DNA of 64,000 nt, from contig NC_052518.1 in the NCBI RefSeq assembly GCF_014356525.2, positions 32,218,951 to 32,282,950 of the forward strand. The letters run 5' to 3'. This DNA comes from Nilaparvata lugens. Taxonomy: Eukaryota > Arthropoda > Insecta > Hemiptera > Delphacidae. Position numbers and translations under genes: made by a program. The notes below the pieces were generated by a model. It saw only the letters and a program-made list of their open reading frames with translations. It was not told the origin of the DNA and ran no database searches. Below are positions 24,773 to 36,621 of the stretch, in pieces (the stretch's first letter is position 1; each line of letters begins with the position of its first letter).

Positions 24773-25320
24773 TTCCTCTTCTTCTTATTCTTCTTCTTCT
24801 ACTACTTCTTCTTCTCCTTCTCCTCCTCTTCCTTCAGCTTCTCCTCCTCCATTTTTATCTTCATTTTATTCATCTCCATCTTATTCTTCTTCTGCTATTT
24901 CTTCGTGTCTTCTTATTCTTCTTTACCTTCTAGGAGGAGGAAGAAGAGGAGGAGAAAAAGAAGAAACAAAGAAATAGCAGAAGAAGAATAAGGAGAAGAA
25001 CAAAATGAAGATGATAATGGAGGAGGAAGAGGAAGAGAACGTGAAGAAGATGAAGAGCTGAGAATAATAGTGGAAGAAGAAGTGAGAAGAAGGATGATAA
25101 TTATTAGAGGGAAAAAAATGATCAGAAGTTCTTCTCTTTCTTCTCCTTATCTGTCATATCCCATCATCACTCCTCCTTCTCTTATTATTATTATCATCAT
25201 TATTATCATCTCATCCTACTCTTTTCTACTCATGATCATCAAATAATAATTTCTTCTTATTTTTTCTCACCATTCTTATCATCCTCCTTTTCTTCTCCTT
25301 ATCATATTAAAGAACTTATC
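24710..25320. repeat. TTC/GAA microsatellite block
   Basis: A long (CTT)n tract with interruptions, followed by GGAAGAAG-type purine runs and then mixed TC and AT runs. Like 22076-22690 it places both complementary motifs on one strand. Confidence 0.8.
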
Positions 25321-25344
25321 ATATCAACAGATTATAGAAAAATA

Positions 25345-25349
25345 TAAAT

Positions 25350-25395
<46 letters not shown>
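25345..25395. repeat. (TA)n microsatellite
   Basis: About 50 bases of alternating TA with one phase slip near 25372. Length may vary. Confidence 0.9.
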
Positions 25396-25399
25396 TCAT

Positions 25400-25812
25400 A
25401 ATTCAGTTCTAGAGTTGTCAGAGCAGAAAGCTACATGTCACAAAGGAATGAAATTGTTTGTTTTTTTATAATAGGCCACTAATTGGCCTTTGGTTGTGCT
25501 TGCAATATTATTGTTGAGGCTTCCTCAGAAATGAGTTGAAAGCCTGGCAGGCTGCCAGATGCAGCTATAAAAAACTGGATCAAAAGACTGACACTCTCCT
25601 TCCATATTCCCATGCCAGCCTACGTTTCTCCTTCCACTCATTACAAGCCGTTACAAGCGACTGTTGACATGCTTATGCGATCTGGTGGGACAATGCAGAA
25701 CTAACTTATGCGTGATATTATAAATGCACTACGTTGTTATTCTCATTATAGGAGTTTTCTCTGTTATTATTCTTTATTTGAGAATAAAGCAAAGGACACA
25801 GCTGCATAATGG
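25400..25812. other. Unassigned stretch before the RT tail
   Basis: Contains GGCCACTAATTGGCC and GCCTGGCAGGCTGCCAG palindromes. No reading frame continues the reverse transcriptase upstream of 25813. No gene called. Confidence 0.35.
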
Positions 25813-26217
25813 ATGTTAATAGAGTCCAGACTTCAATACGGTCTGGTATGCTGGGGAGGTACCTATATAACTACAGTGAAACCGTTAATAATATCACAGA
25901 AAAAGCTTTTAAGAGTGATAATGCATGAAGGGAGAAGATTTCCATCTCAAACACTATTCTTGACTTTGAAAATTATGCCATTGAGACATTTACATGTTTT
26001 TAGAGTTCTCCGAATATTTTATATGAGAAGTGGTAATATTGGTGTGGAAGCGAATATCTATAGCCAATCCCTGAGAACAACGAACCAATTTAAAGGATCA
26101 AGACCTTACAAGGAGTCCTTCCGTAGATCTTTTCCATATTTGGCACCAAAACTGTTCAATTTGTTACCACCTTATTGTCTTTCATCCACTCATTATACAT
26201 ATTGCAGAGAAAAGTGA
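25813..26217 (+). pseudogene. LINE reverse transcriptase C-terminal fragment
   Basis: A 134-residue frame whose text (IESRLQYGLVCWGG, ISQKKLLRVIM, RRFPSQTLF, PYLAPKLFNLLPP) matches the region after the catalytic domain of CR1/Jockey-like reverse transcriptases. The palm domain with the FADD motif is missing upstream. It may be the 3' part of the LINE whose endonuclease is at 20532, or of a second LINE; orientation and order fit the former. Confidence 0.7.
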
Positions 26218-26704
26218 AAGAGTGGCTTCAATCATTGAATAGTGTGGAGGTTATGCTTTGTTAGAAAAATATTATTATGATTATTATTATTATTTTACTA
26301 TTTTTCTAAATGTATAAAGAATAATTCCTTCTTGTTTTATCGAGGTATATATTGCCTATGTATATCATTTGTAAAACTCTTGCAATATCTAATGTTAAAG
26401 TGAACAAAATAGTGCCAGCCAATCAGACCTTTTTTTTTTACTTCCAAAAAATTTAAAAAATAATAATGTATGGCTGCCCCAATACAGGTTTTTCAAAAAC
26501 AACCTCAGGAGCAGCCTATTCCACATAACCAGGATGGTATATTATGTTATTACAAATGTCTTACTATGTTTTATTATTACTTATAATTTTGTAGTTTCTA
26601 TATATTTTTTGAAATAGTATGGTCCAAGCTATTAAGTAGAGATGTAATTTGTATTTTGTATCTTGAACTTGTATTTTGTATTGTTTGAATTATGTGGAAA
26701 TGAA
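26218..26704 (+). other. LINE 3' untranslated region
   Basis: AT-rich, with a T9 run and no ORF; it ends in the (TTTA)n tail. Assigned to the LINE by position only. Confidence 0.45.
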
Positions 26705-26745
26705 CTTATTTATTTATTTATTTATTTAATTATTTATTTAAATTT
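26705..26745 (+). repeat. (TTTA)n tail of the inserted LINE
   Basis: About nine TTTA steps directly before the complex repeat resumes. Simple-repeat 3' tails of this sort mark the end of several LINE clades, and here the tail coincides with the insertion boundary. Confidence 0.65.
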
Positions 26746-29439
26746 CCATTTTGGGGGTCGATGATGCCCCCCTCAATTTTTGAAAAATTTGGGGGGGAAT
26801 GGCTCAAATTTGAATCCAAGCTCAATCAACTCAGAAAATCCTAAAACATCGCCTTGCACAGACGAAACATCGATTTTGTCAAAAGGGGGCCTGGCCCCCT
26901 CATGGTTTTAAGAAAATTTTCTAGAAAAAAAGTGTGAAATTCCCAGCTAAAACTGTGAATCTCACAATTTCATGAATGATATCATTAGGAAGGGGACCGA
27001 AAATAACCCAAAGAAAAATTGTTGAATAATGAAATTTTTGATTCAAGGGGGGCGTGGGGGGGACACTCATATACAGTGCTGGTCATAGATCACATTTACA
27101 GGTTCTTTATGCCAAAATCGAATTTAGCAGCCGAAAAAACATCAATCCCGGAAAAAAATCAACCGAAAAAAAGCAATAGGGGGGATGAGAGGGTGATTTT
27201 TCGATTTTTGTAAATTTTGGGTCATTTTCCAGGATTTTTGCAGCCAAGAATTGACTGTCTCTGTATTTTTCACATCAGTTTTCAATGTTGAAATCACTTG
27301 ACCTGCCGTCTATGCTGCTGATAGTGTATCAGAAACCCCAAAATTACATCCAGGGGGTACTCGAGGGGGGCTGTGTGATTTTTGGCAATTTTGAAAAATC
27401 TGCAGTTACACTAGATGGTATAATGATATTATAATATGTCAAAAGATGATCAAGAGTGATCTGAAAAAAAAAATTAAACATATGAGATATTCTACTTTGG
27501 GAGCTACCCAGGCCCCCCTCAATTTCTCCACCTTTTCAATGGTTAATTTTATAACAAAGTCAAGAGGAACAATCTTATCCAGCACATTAAAATGAGGTCA
27601 TTCATCATCTCAATCGACTCAGAAGATCCCAAAACATTGCCTCGCACAGAAGAAACATTGATTTTACCAATAGGGGGCCCGGCCCCCTCATTTTTTTTTT
27701 TTAATTTCAGAAAAAATTGTGATATTCCATGCAAAAACTGTGAATCCTATAATCTCATTGATGATATCATTGAAAAGAGGACCAAAAATAGCCCACAGAA
27801 AAACTGTCAAATAACAAATTTCCCAATTCTAGGGGGGCATGGGGGGGACCCTCATATACAGTGCTGGTTATGAATCACACTTACAGGATTTTTTATGCTC
27901 AAAATCGACTCAGAAAGTCCTAAAACATCACCTTGCATAGACTAATTATCAATTTTCTCAAGAGGGGGCCCGAAGCCATCATTTTTTTAGAAAACTTTTT
28001 AAGAAAAAAAGTATGAATTTCCCAGCCTAATCTGTGAATCTCACAATTCCATCAATGATATCATTGGGAAGGGGACCAAAAAGAAACCATAGAAAAATTG
28101 TCCAAAAACAAAATTTTCGATTCCAGGGGGGCAAGGGGGGACCCTCATATACAGTGATGATCATGGTGATACAGTGATGATCCAACCGAAAAAAAAAACA
28201 ATTGGGGTGGTAGGAGGGTGATTTTTTTGATTTTTGTCAATTTTGGCTCATTTTCCAGGATTTTTGCAGCCAAGATATGACTGTCTCTGTATTTTTTTCA
28301 TCAGTTTTTGATTTCGGAATCACTCAACCTTCCGTCTATGCAACTGATATTGTATCAAAAACCCCAAAATTACATCCAGGGGCACTTGAGGGGGGCTGTA
28401 AAATAGCAAGTATAACAATAACAGATTTCATCTTGGGGTCCTCCCAGACTCCCCCAATATTTTCATCTTTTGAACCACCTATTCTTCAGCAAAGTGCGAA
28501 GGAAATTTTTTGTTCAGTGCCTCAACATTACTTGATCCTCACAATGAAATTTCGACCATGTTCCAAGGGGTGTGGGGAGGAACGAAATTACCTTAAGTTT
28601 TTTTGTAATGAAAATTTTAAAAATTCCCAGCCAAACTGGGGCATGTGACAATACTAACTCTCATCAGAAAGTCTGTGAGAGTACTAGCAGGCATAGGGAA
28701 AATCATTGATTCTACAAAATTTCCATTTTTAGGGTCAATGATGACCCCCTCAATTCTTGGAAAATTGGGGGGGGGGGAATCGCTTTCAGTTTCGAATTCC
28801 AACTCAATCAACTCTTGAGATCCTTAAACATCACCTTGCACAGACAAACATAGATTTTCTTGATAGGGGGCCTGGCCCCCTCATTTTTTTAGAAAAATTT
28901 GAAAAATCTGCAGTCACACTGAACGGTATGTTGGATGATGTTGGAATATGTCAGACAATAATCGAAAGTGATGGAAAAAGGAAAAAAAATATGACGGAAT
29001 TTATCATGGGAGGGACCAAGGACCCCCTCAATTTTTTCAACTTTTCAATGTTTGATTTCAAAGCAAAGTCAAGAGGAACAATCTTAATCAGCACAACGGA
29101 ATAAGGCTATTTATCATAGATGAGAACTGGATGGATTGAACTGATGGTGTATCATCAAGCCAAAAATTTAATCCAGGGGGCACTCGAGGGGGTCAGTGTG
29201 ATTTTTGGTAATTTTGAAAAATCTGAAGTTGCACTGAACTGTGAAATGATGTTGACATATGTCAAAAAATGACCAAAAGTGATTGAAAAGTGAATAAAAA
29301 ATAGCAAAAAAATCAATTTTACCTTTGGGGTCCTCCTGGACCGCCTAATATTTTCAACTTGCGAGCCACACATTTCTCAGCGAAGTGCAAAAGAAATCTT
29401 TAGTTCAGTGCCTCAATATTTTTTGAAATTTCCATTTCA

Positions 29440-29920
29440 AAACTTGAACCCAGCCTATACTCTACCTGGCCTACTAAACCAATCGCACAAACCCTACCCT
29501 ATCTATCCTACTCTACCCAACCCACCTATTCAACCCTCTATCAGTCAATCTACTCAACCTCCCTCACCTAAGCCACCCTACATAAATTATGCTATTCAAC
29601 CCACTTTATTGCACCCTACTCAAACTACTCTACCTAAACCACCCTACCCAACCCACTCAACCTAAGCCACCCTACCTGGAATGATCCACCTAAACTATTG
29701 AACCTAATCTTGACAACCAAACCTACCCTACCCAATATAAACTACTTGATCAACCCTACCTAACCCACCTTATCAAAAAATACTACCCAACCCAAGCCAC
29801 CCTACCATAACTAACCTTCCTAAACTATTTAACCCAATCTTGACACCTCAACCTACCCTACCCAAGATAACCTACTCAATCTACTCTAGCAAATCCACAA
29901 AACCTTAGCCATCCTTCCCA
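29440..29920 (+). repeat. Pentamer-rich tract (S block 6)
   Basis: Truncated S block that joins directly to the CCCAGCCAAACTGGG landmark, so the GC-rich module is missing. An 85-codon proline-rich frame lies in its first part; related open frames in other copies have stops, so I do not call a gene. Confidence 0.7.
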
Positions 29921-32214
29921 GCCAAACTGGGGCATGTGACAATACTAACTTTCATCAGAAGGTCTGTGAGAGAACTAACAGGTATCAAGAAAATCATTGA
30001 TTTTTCGAAATTTTCATTTTTAGGGTCAATGACACCACCCTCAATTTTTAAATTGCACAGACGAAACATTGATTTTTCAAATGGGGGGCCCGGCCCCCTC
30101 ATTATTTTGAAAAAAAAAATTCAGATGGAAAAGTGTGAAATTCCCAGCAAAAACTGTGAATCCTATAATCTCATGGATGATATCATTAGGAATTATCCAA
30201 AAATAATGCATGAAAAAACCGTCGAATGAAAAAATTTTTAATTTTAGGGTGGTGTGGGGGGGACCCTCATATACAGTGCTGGTCATGGATCACATTTACA
30301 GGGTTTTTATGCTCAAAAGAGAATTCAGCAATTGAAAAAAACATTACTTTCGCAAAAACTAACAAAAAAAAAGACAATGGTGGTGGTGGGAGGGTTATTT
30401 TTTTATTTATGTCAAATTTGTTCATTTTCCAGGATTTTTGTAGCCAAGATATGACTGTCTCTGTATTTTTCCAATCAGTTTTTGATGTTGGAATCACTTA
30501 ACCCGCCGTCTATGCTGCTGATAGTGCATCATCAAACCCAAAATTAAATCCAGGGGGCACTCGAGGGGGGCTGTGTTATTTTTGACACTTTTGAAAAATC
30601 TGCAGTCACACTGAATGGTAAAATGATGTTAAAATATTTCAAACAATAGTTGAAAGTGATGAAAAAAGAAAAAAATGACAGGATTTACCTTTAGGGGAAC
30701 CAAGGACCCCCTCAATTTATTCAACTCTTCAATGCTTGATTTCAAAGCAAAGTCAAAAGAAACAATCTTACATAGCACATCGAAATAAGGCTATTTATCA
30801 TAAATGAGAACTGGATGGATTGATATATGAGGGATGTAAGGGCAATTTCTCGATTTTTTCCAATTTCGGCCCAGAAAATTTTTGACACCCACAATGTTGC
30901 AGCCAAAATTTCATGGGTTCTGTTATTTTCACATCATATTTCATTGTTAAGATCACATAACTAGCTGTCTATGCTGCATAATGAAACATGAAATTAATCT
31001 AATCCAGGGGTCACTAAGGGGGGGACAATATAGGTGCTTTTTGGTATGATTTTTGGTAATTTTAAAAAATATACAACCACAATGGAAGGTAGAATGATGT
31101 TGGAATATGTCAAGAAATAATAGAAAGAGATAGAAAAAAAATGGAAAAAATCAAATACAAGAGATTCAATTTTTGGTGTTACTCAGGGCCCACTGAATTT
31201 TTCAACTTCCCGATGTTCAATTTCATAGCAAAGACATAAGGAACTATCATGTTGAGCACATTGTAATGTGGCTATATATTATATGAAAACTGTATGGGAA
31301 GACATGAATGTATGAATTGTGAAATGATGTTGACATATGTCAAAATATGATTAAAAGTGATAGAAAAGTAAATAAAAAATAACAAAAAAAAACGATTTCA
31401 CCTTGGGGGTCCTCCCAGACCTCCCCCAACATTTCCAACTTTTGAACCGCACATTTCTCAGCAAAGTGCAAGAGAAATTTTGTGTTCAGTGCCTCAACAT
31501 TACTTGATCCTCACAATAAAATTTTGACTGTGTTCCAGGGGGTGTGGGGGGAACAAAATTACCATAAGTTTCTTTGTAATGAAAATTTGGAAAATTCCCA
31601 GCCAAACTGGGGCATGTGATAATACTAACTTTCATCAGAAAGTCTGTGAGAGTACTAGCAGGCATCGGGAAAATCATTGATTCTACGAATTTTCCATTTC
31701 TAGGGTCAATGATGCTCCCCTCAATTTTTGGAAAATTGAGGGGGGGAATCGCAACAGTTTAGAATTCCAACTCAATCAACTCTGGAGATCCTTGAACATC
31801 GCCTTGCACAGACAAACATAGATTTTCTCGATAGGGGGCCTGGCCCCTCATTTTTTTGAGAAAATTTTGTAAAATCTGCAGTCACACTGAACGGTGTAAT
31901 GATGTTAGAATATGTCAGACAATAATTGAAAGTGATGAAAAAAGGGAAAAAATATGACAGAATTCACCTTGACCTATGACAGGACCCGCTCAATTTTTTC
32001 AACTTTTCAATGCTTGATTTCAAAGCAAAGTCAAGAGGAACAATCTTACTCAGCAGATCAGAGTAAGGCAATTTATCATAAATGAGAACTGGATGGATTG
32101 AACTGATGGTGTATCATCAAGCCAAAAATAAAATCCAGGGGGCACTCGAGGGGGGTAGTGTGCAAAGTGCAAAAGAAATCTGTTGTTCAGTGCCTCAAGA
32201 TTTTTCGAAATTTC

Positions 32215-32935
32215 CATTTCAAAACTTGAACCCAGCCTATACTCTACCTAGCCTACCAAACCAATCCCACCAACCTTACCCTATCAATTCTACTTTACCC
32301 AACTTACCTATTCAACCCTCTATCAGTCGATCTACTTAACCTACCCCACCTGAGCCACCATACATAAATTATGCTATTCAACCAACTCTATTGCACCCTA
32401 CTTAAACTACTCTACCTAACCCACCCTACCCAACCCACTCAACCTCAGCCACCCTTCCTGAAATAATCTACCTAAACTACTCAACCTAATCTTGACAACC
32501 GGACCTACCCTACCCAATATAACCTACTTAATCTACCCTACCTGACACACCTTATCAAAAAATACTACTCAACCTAAGCCACCCTACCATAAATAACCTT
32601 CCTAAACTATTTAACCCAATCTTGACACCCTAACATACCCTACCCAAGATATCCTACTCAATCTACTTTACCCAATCCACATAACCTTAGCCATCCTACC
32701 TAACCAACTCTCCCTAATCACCTATCCTACCCTACCTAACCTACTCTACCTAACCCACCCAACATAAACTACTACACCTTACACTACCATGGCCCACTCA
32801 ATCTACTATACCTAATCCACATAACCTTAGCCATCCTACCTAACCAACTCTCCCTAATCATCTTTTCCACCCTACCTAACCTACTCCACCTAACCCACCC
32901 AACATAAACTACCATACACTACCTACTTATGCAGG
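32215..32935 (+). repeat. Pentamer-rich tract (S block 7)
   Basis: Full S block with a duplicated 3' portion (the phrase CTAACCAACTCTCCCTAATC occurs twice, near 32700 and 32840). Leads into module G5. Confidence 0.7.
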
Positions 32936-33070
32936 CGAAGCCTGCCTCCTAGCCGGAGCGCGAAGCGCCCAGGCTGCTACTCACCCCTGTACAGTCAAAC
33001 CACTCATGGGGGTGCAGGGGGCGAAGTCCCCGCCGAGCGCGAAGAGCGAGTTATATATATACTATAGCCG
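32935..33070 (+). repeat. GC-rich mini-hairpin module G5
   Basis: Best-preserved module: GCAGGCGAAGCCTGC, then GCGCGAAGCGC, then GGGGGCGAAGTCCCC (33017-33031), then GCGCGAAGAGCG, followed by ATATATATACTATAG. Every hairpin has a GAA-type loop. Confidence 0.8.
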
Positions 33071-33222
33071 GAGCATCTGAAAACCTCCTGACAAGGGTGG
33101 TTGTTTTGATGATTGATGCTCTATGGGATTCGATTGACAAGTGGTTGAAACCATAGGAATAATAATTATATCTGGAAATTTTTCATTTTGAGGGGCTCCA
33201 GGACCCCCTCAATATTTTCAGC

Positions 33223-33490
33223 TATTTTGAAAATCATCATCGTCATCTACATTGTGACTATTGTAAATCATTATCTGATAAAGCAGAGTATTTTGCGAGA
33301 GATGGTTATTTCTTACATAAAAATCACTATCTGCAATGTATATTGCAAATATATCATCGAAAATCCATTTGAAAAAGTAATACATTTACTGTTCTGTTTA
33401 TATGAAGAGTGTGAGAATGAAGGGGGAGGAGAAGATTACCCAGATAAAGCACATCATAAAGATGAGCTAAAATCGCATGCATGCAGTATG
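33223..33490 (+). pseudogene. Possible Polinton gene scrap with Cys pair
   Basis: Unlike the repeat before it. One frame reads LHCDYCKSLSDKAEYF then ARDGYFLHKNHYLQC before a stop, a C-x2-C followed by a distant Cys that could be half of a zinc-binding domain. Too short to name; it may mark the start of Polinton copy C. Confidence 0.3.
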
Positions 33491-33494
33491 CTGT

Positions 33495-33640
33495 AGAAGG
33501 TTTTTTGTCCTCCGAGGACAAAAATCCTCCCTCCGAGGACAAAAATCCTCCCCTCCGAGGACAAAATTGTCCTCCGATGACAATAATTTGTCATCGGAGG
33601 ATAATTTTCCTCTCCTCTGACTCCCCTCTGAGGATAAAAT
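33495..33640. repeat. Cluster of CCTCCGAGG palindromes
   Basis: Five or six copies of TCCTCCGAGGA-like near-palindromes about 25 bases apart, ending in a strong hairpin, TCCTCCGATGACAA at 33570-33583 paired with TTGTCATCGGAGGA at 33588-33601 around a TAAT loop. It lies about 500 bases before the TATA box of the next gene. Confidence 0.7.
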
Positions 33641-33654
33641 CAAAGTAAAAATGT

Positions 33655-34075
33655 ACTTACATGTGTTGGTTGATGTGTGAATGACAGGTATCTCCTCGGC
33701 TATAGATGTGCAGGTATAGATGGCTATCCTGCTATCTAAGCCAGCTATGCTTCCTTTTCGGATTGTGTGCTAACCTCTCAGGTATGTTGCCTTGATGAGA
33801 GCTCAACTGGTTATGACATTGCAAGCCGAGTTGTGAGGTGAGCACTTCAATGCTGTGAAAACAATGAAATATTTAATAACTGATAATATTAGAAATCAAT
33901 AAGCATCACAAGAGGCAGGATGTTATTCAAAAAATATGGAATGTTTGAGTGAATGTTACATTTTTTTATGATAGGAGAGAATACTTACATATCTGAATGA
34001 TGTTGATAACGATGTGGGAGGATATAGCAGCAGGCACTGCTCCATGCCTAGTCCTAGGGGAGAATTTTTTTCGTC
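33655..34075 (-). other. Possible minus-strand spliced transcript
   Basis: On the minus strand there are GTAAGT donors at about 33984-33989 and 33656-33661 and a pyrimidine-AG acceptor at about 33857 (TTGTTTTCACAG). Together these outline an exon of about 195 bases plus a 5' exon containing an ATG. No frame stays open through the 195-base exon, so a protein is unlikely. It would be transcribed divergently from the gene at 34217. Confidence 0.25.
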
Positions 34076-34132
34076 TTGTAGCACGTGTGGCTCTCACTCA
34101 CACGAGCCTGGAACAGAGAGAGAAATGCATGC

Positions 34133-34168
34133 TATATAAACAGATGTAATGCGAGCAAAATTATCATT
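34133..34168 (+). promoter_or_regulatory. TATA box and initiator
   Basis: TATATAAA at 34133-34140 with TCATTT, a full match to the arthropod initiator TCAKTY, at 34164-34169 and its A about 33 bases downstream of the first T. This is textbook spacing and puts the start 51 bases before the ATG at 34217. Confidence 0.6.
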
Positions 34169-34216
34169 TACATCAGAGTCAGATTCGAGTGTACTCTACC
34201 TCACTCATCATACAAG

Positions 34217-35762
34217 ATGAGTTCATCATCATCATCAACCCCGTCTTCATTCATCCTCCCAGATAGCCCACCACCACATGAGCATATCCTCAACTACTGG
34301 CAACAGAAAGCTGTCCTTGCTGCCGAGGCGACCGCTGCTGCACCTGCTACTTCTCCGCTCACAGTGGAACCACCATCGCCAGGGGAGATCGTGCTGGGTG
34401 ACAGTCCAGTTCAACACTTGGCTCCACCTGCTACCTGGGCACCACGACGTGTGGTGCCAACAACTCTGACCAACAACAACAACATGAAGCAGAAGCAGGG
34501 AAAGAGGAGGAGGTTGGTGTTTGACGAGCCTGAGGTTAGCGGGGATGAGGACGAGACAATCTTCTCACAAACAAAGGTTAGTTTCAACAAATATTATTAA
34601 CTTGTATGTGTACAGATTTTTTTATAAAACAATCGATCATTGGAAAAAATCTGTACACATACAAGTCTTTGATTATTATTATTTGATAGCAAAGAATTAT
34701 TGTTTGAAGTAATTGCTCATACATAAATTATTTGATAGCAAGGAAATATTATTTGAACTGATTGGAGATACAATTGAATTACGAGATATTATTGTTTGAA
34801 GTAATCGCTCATGCATAAATTATTTGATAGTGAGGAAATATTATTTGAACTGATTAGAGATATAATTGAATTACAAGATATTAGTGTTAAAGTAATCGCT
34901 CATGCATAAATTATTTGATAGCAAGGAAATATTATTTGAACTTATTAGAGATGGAATTGAATTACGAGATATTATTGTTTAAAGTAATCGCTCATGCATA
35001 AGCTATTTGATAGCAAGGAAATATTATTTGAACTGATTAGAGATACAGTTGAATTACAAGATATTATTGTTTAAAGTAATCGCTCATGCATAAATTATTT
35101 GATAGCAAGGAAATATTATTTGAACTGATTAGGGATATAATTGAATTACGAGATATTAGTGTTAAAGTAATCGCTCATGCATAAGTTATTTGATAGCAAG
35201 GAAATATTATTTGAACTGATTAGAGATACAGTTGAATTACGAGATATTATTGTTTAAAGTAATTGCTCATGCATAAATTATTTGATAGCAAGGAAATATT
35301 ATTTGAACTGATTAGAGATATGATTGAATTACGAGATATTAGTGTTAAAGTAATCGATCATGCATAAATTATTACTCACTTTGAGATTGTGTAGTGAATC
35401 TATTGGTCAAGTTCTCTAGTATGATTTGACAAATCTGATTTGATGATAATCTGAAACAAATAAGACACTAATCAAATATTTTTCAACAGAAACATGCTGC
35501 ACTAGAGAACGAGTCATTGCTTGTCCCCCTGATGAAGGAAGTGAAGAGGACAGTGGAGGATTAGAGGAGGGAGATGGACTTTGTCCAACTCATCAATCAG
35601 CCTGTACCCAAACTCTGGGTGTCATTGAGAGAGTTGAAAGTGGATGCTCCCTACCCCATTATCAGCGCAAGGGAGCATACCAATAAACACAGACGACTAG
35701 TTATTTCGAAAATTAGCAAAGCAGGAAGCAAATCTGTGTGTGAGGTATATTTACCACAATGA
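34217..35762 (+). pseudogene. Spliced Polinton gene: disordered/basic head plus OB-like C-terminus
   Basis: Exon 1 (34217-34576) encodes a Ser-rich start, a Pro/Ala-rich middle and KQGKRRRLVFDEPEVSGDED, then ends at a GTTAGT donor in phase 0. The acceptor TTTTTCAACAG ends at 35489; exon 2 continues in frame but meets a TAG at 35562-35564. The same frame then stays open to 35762 and contains LINQPVPKLWVSLREL and KSVCEVYLPQ. The last part resembles small OB-fold-like, single-strand-binding-type proteins I associate with arthropod Polintons; that is inference from its pattern of short beta-strand-like segments. Either the TAG is a disabling change or exon 2 ends there as a short isoform. The intron is almost entirely a tandem repeat. 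Confidence 0.5.
34685..35375. repeat. 91/92-bp tandem repeat filling the intron
   Basis: About seven units; GATAG of the phrase TTTGATAGCAAGGAAATATT recurs at 34734, 34826, 34917, 35009, 35101, 35192 and 35284, spacings of 92, 91, 92, 92, 91 and 92. Two unit types, with ATTATTGTTTAAAG or ATTAGTGTTAAAG, roughly alternate. Copies are 90 percent or more alike by eye. Confidence 0.92.
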
Positions 35763-35855
35763 TTTGCTTCCTGCATTAGCACAGAAAAAATTGTAGAGTT
35801 CAACAAAAATTTGGTAATGATAGTATCACATAAGTTGGGGAATTGGACTGATATA

Positions 35856-35880
35856 AAAATTGTTAAGGCTTAACAATTTT
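35856..35880 (+). terminator. 11-bp hairpin after the OB-like gene
   Basis: AAAATTGTTAA, loop GGC, TTAACAATTTT, extended by GATAT/ATATC outside. It lies 94 bases after the ORF stop. A 3'-end or mRNA-stability structure is possible; position is the only evidence. Confidence 0.35.
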
Positions 35881-36171
35881 CATATCTATACAATTTGTGG
35901 ACTTATGTGTTACGAATTGTATAGATGTATGTGTTAAAGTAGTATTAGTAGTGAATAAATTGTGTAGACAACATATTTGATAAAAAATTGTTTTCAATTC
36001 TTAACTGTTTACACTTGTTGTTGTTGATAAGTTCACAATGAATAGTAGAAACACAGAAGAATGGTTCACCTTTCACGTGCTTGCACTCTGTTGCGAATGA
36101 TATGTAAATAAGCTGAGCTCCCCTTTTATAGTTTGTTGCGAGCATACACAGAGCCAAACGTCTTTACTACT

Positions 36172-36220
36172 ACACACACACACACACACACACACAGACA
36201 CACACATGCACACACACACA

Positions 36221-36271
<51 letters not shown>

Positions 36272-36295
36272 CACACACACACACACACATACAGC
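36172..36295. repeat. (CA)n microsatellite
   Basis: About 120 bases of CA with rare interruptions (GCAC, ATGCAC, CACCAC). A short (TG)n run lies at 36482-36498. The Cys-Val and Thr-His ORFs across it are repeat translation. Confidence 0.95.
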
Positions 36296-36621
36296 CAAGC
36301 GGTCACGGTGAGTTGATACATCGCTCTCTTGCACATCTGTTTTGGCATGCATTCCTACAGATATGGGCGGGTGCGATGACATCATTTCTCCCTTTCAAAT
36401 TGCGTTCACCTTTTCAGATTTGTTATTTGAAATAATATTCTTATCATTCAAACAATGTTATAAGCACATAGCAATCTGATAGTGTGTGTGTGTGTGTGAA
36501 TTCATTTCCAACTCGATTGAAAATTAAACCAATTCAATTTTCTTTTGATTAAGTTGGTGTAATGATTAATTAATTGATTAACTTCAGTTAATGTTCAACC
36601 ATTGAGTTGAAAGGTAAGAAA

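Larger units (their letters stand above)
20085..26745 (+). mobile_element. Decayed LINE inserted into the complex repeat
   Basis: R1 stops inside its unit at GGGAAAATTATG...TTTTTTT and the same unit resumes at AAATTTCCATTTTGGGGG after 26745, so the 6.66 kb between behaves as one insertion. It holds, in order on the plus strand, an ORF1 tail, an endonuclease domain, about 4.1 kb of unrelated microsatellite-rich DNA, the C-terminal end of a reverse transcriptase and a (TTTA)n tail. The catalytic RT core is absent. Boundaries are approximate to about 10 bases. Confidence 0.7.
26746..33222 (+). repeat. Complex hairpin-rich repeat, array R2
   Basis: Continuation of R1 after the LINE, same landmarks and orientation, with S blocks at 29440-29920 and 32215-32935. 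It ends inside a unit at CCCCTCAATATTTTCA. Hairpins GGGGGCC-x-GGCCCCC recur near 26885, 27675, 28866, 30085 and 31834. A variant sub-module with TGGTGGTGGGAGGG occurs near 30380, as it does at 16352 in R1. No genes supported. Confidence 0.85.

Noticed and set aside
36073..36435. Long Cys-Val and Thr-His frames on both strands
   Set aside because: Pure translation of the (CA)n microsatellite.
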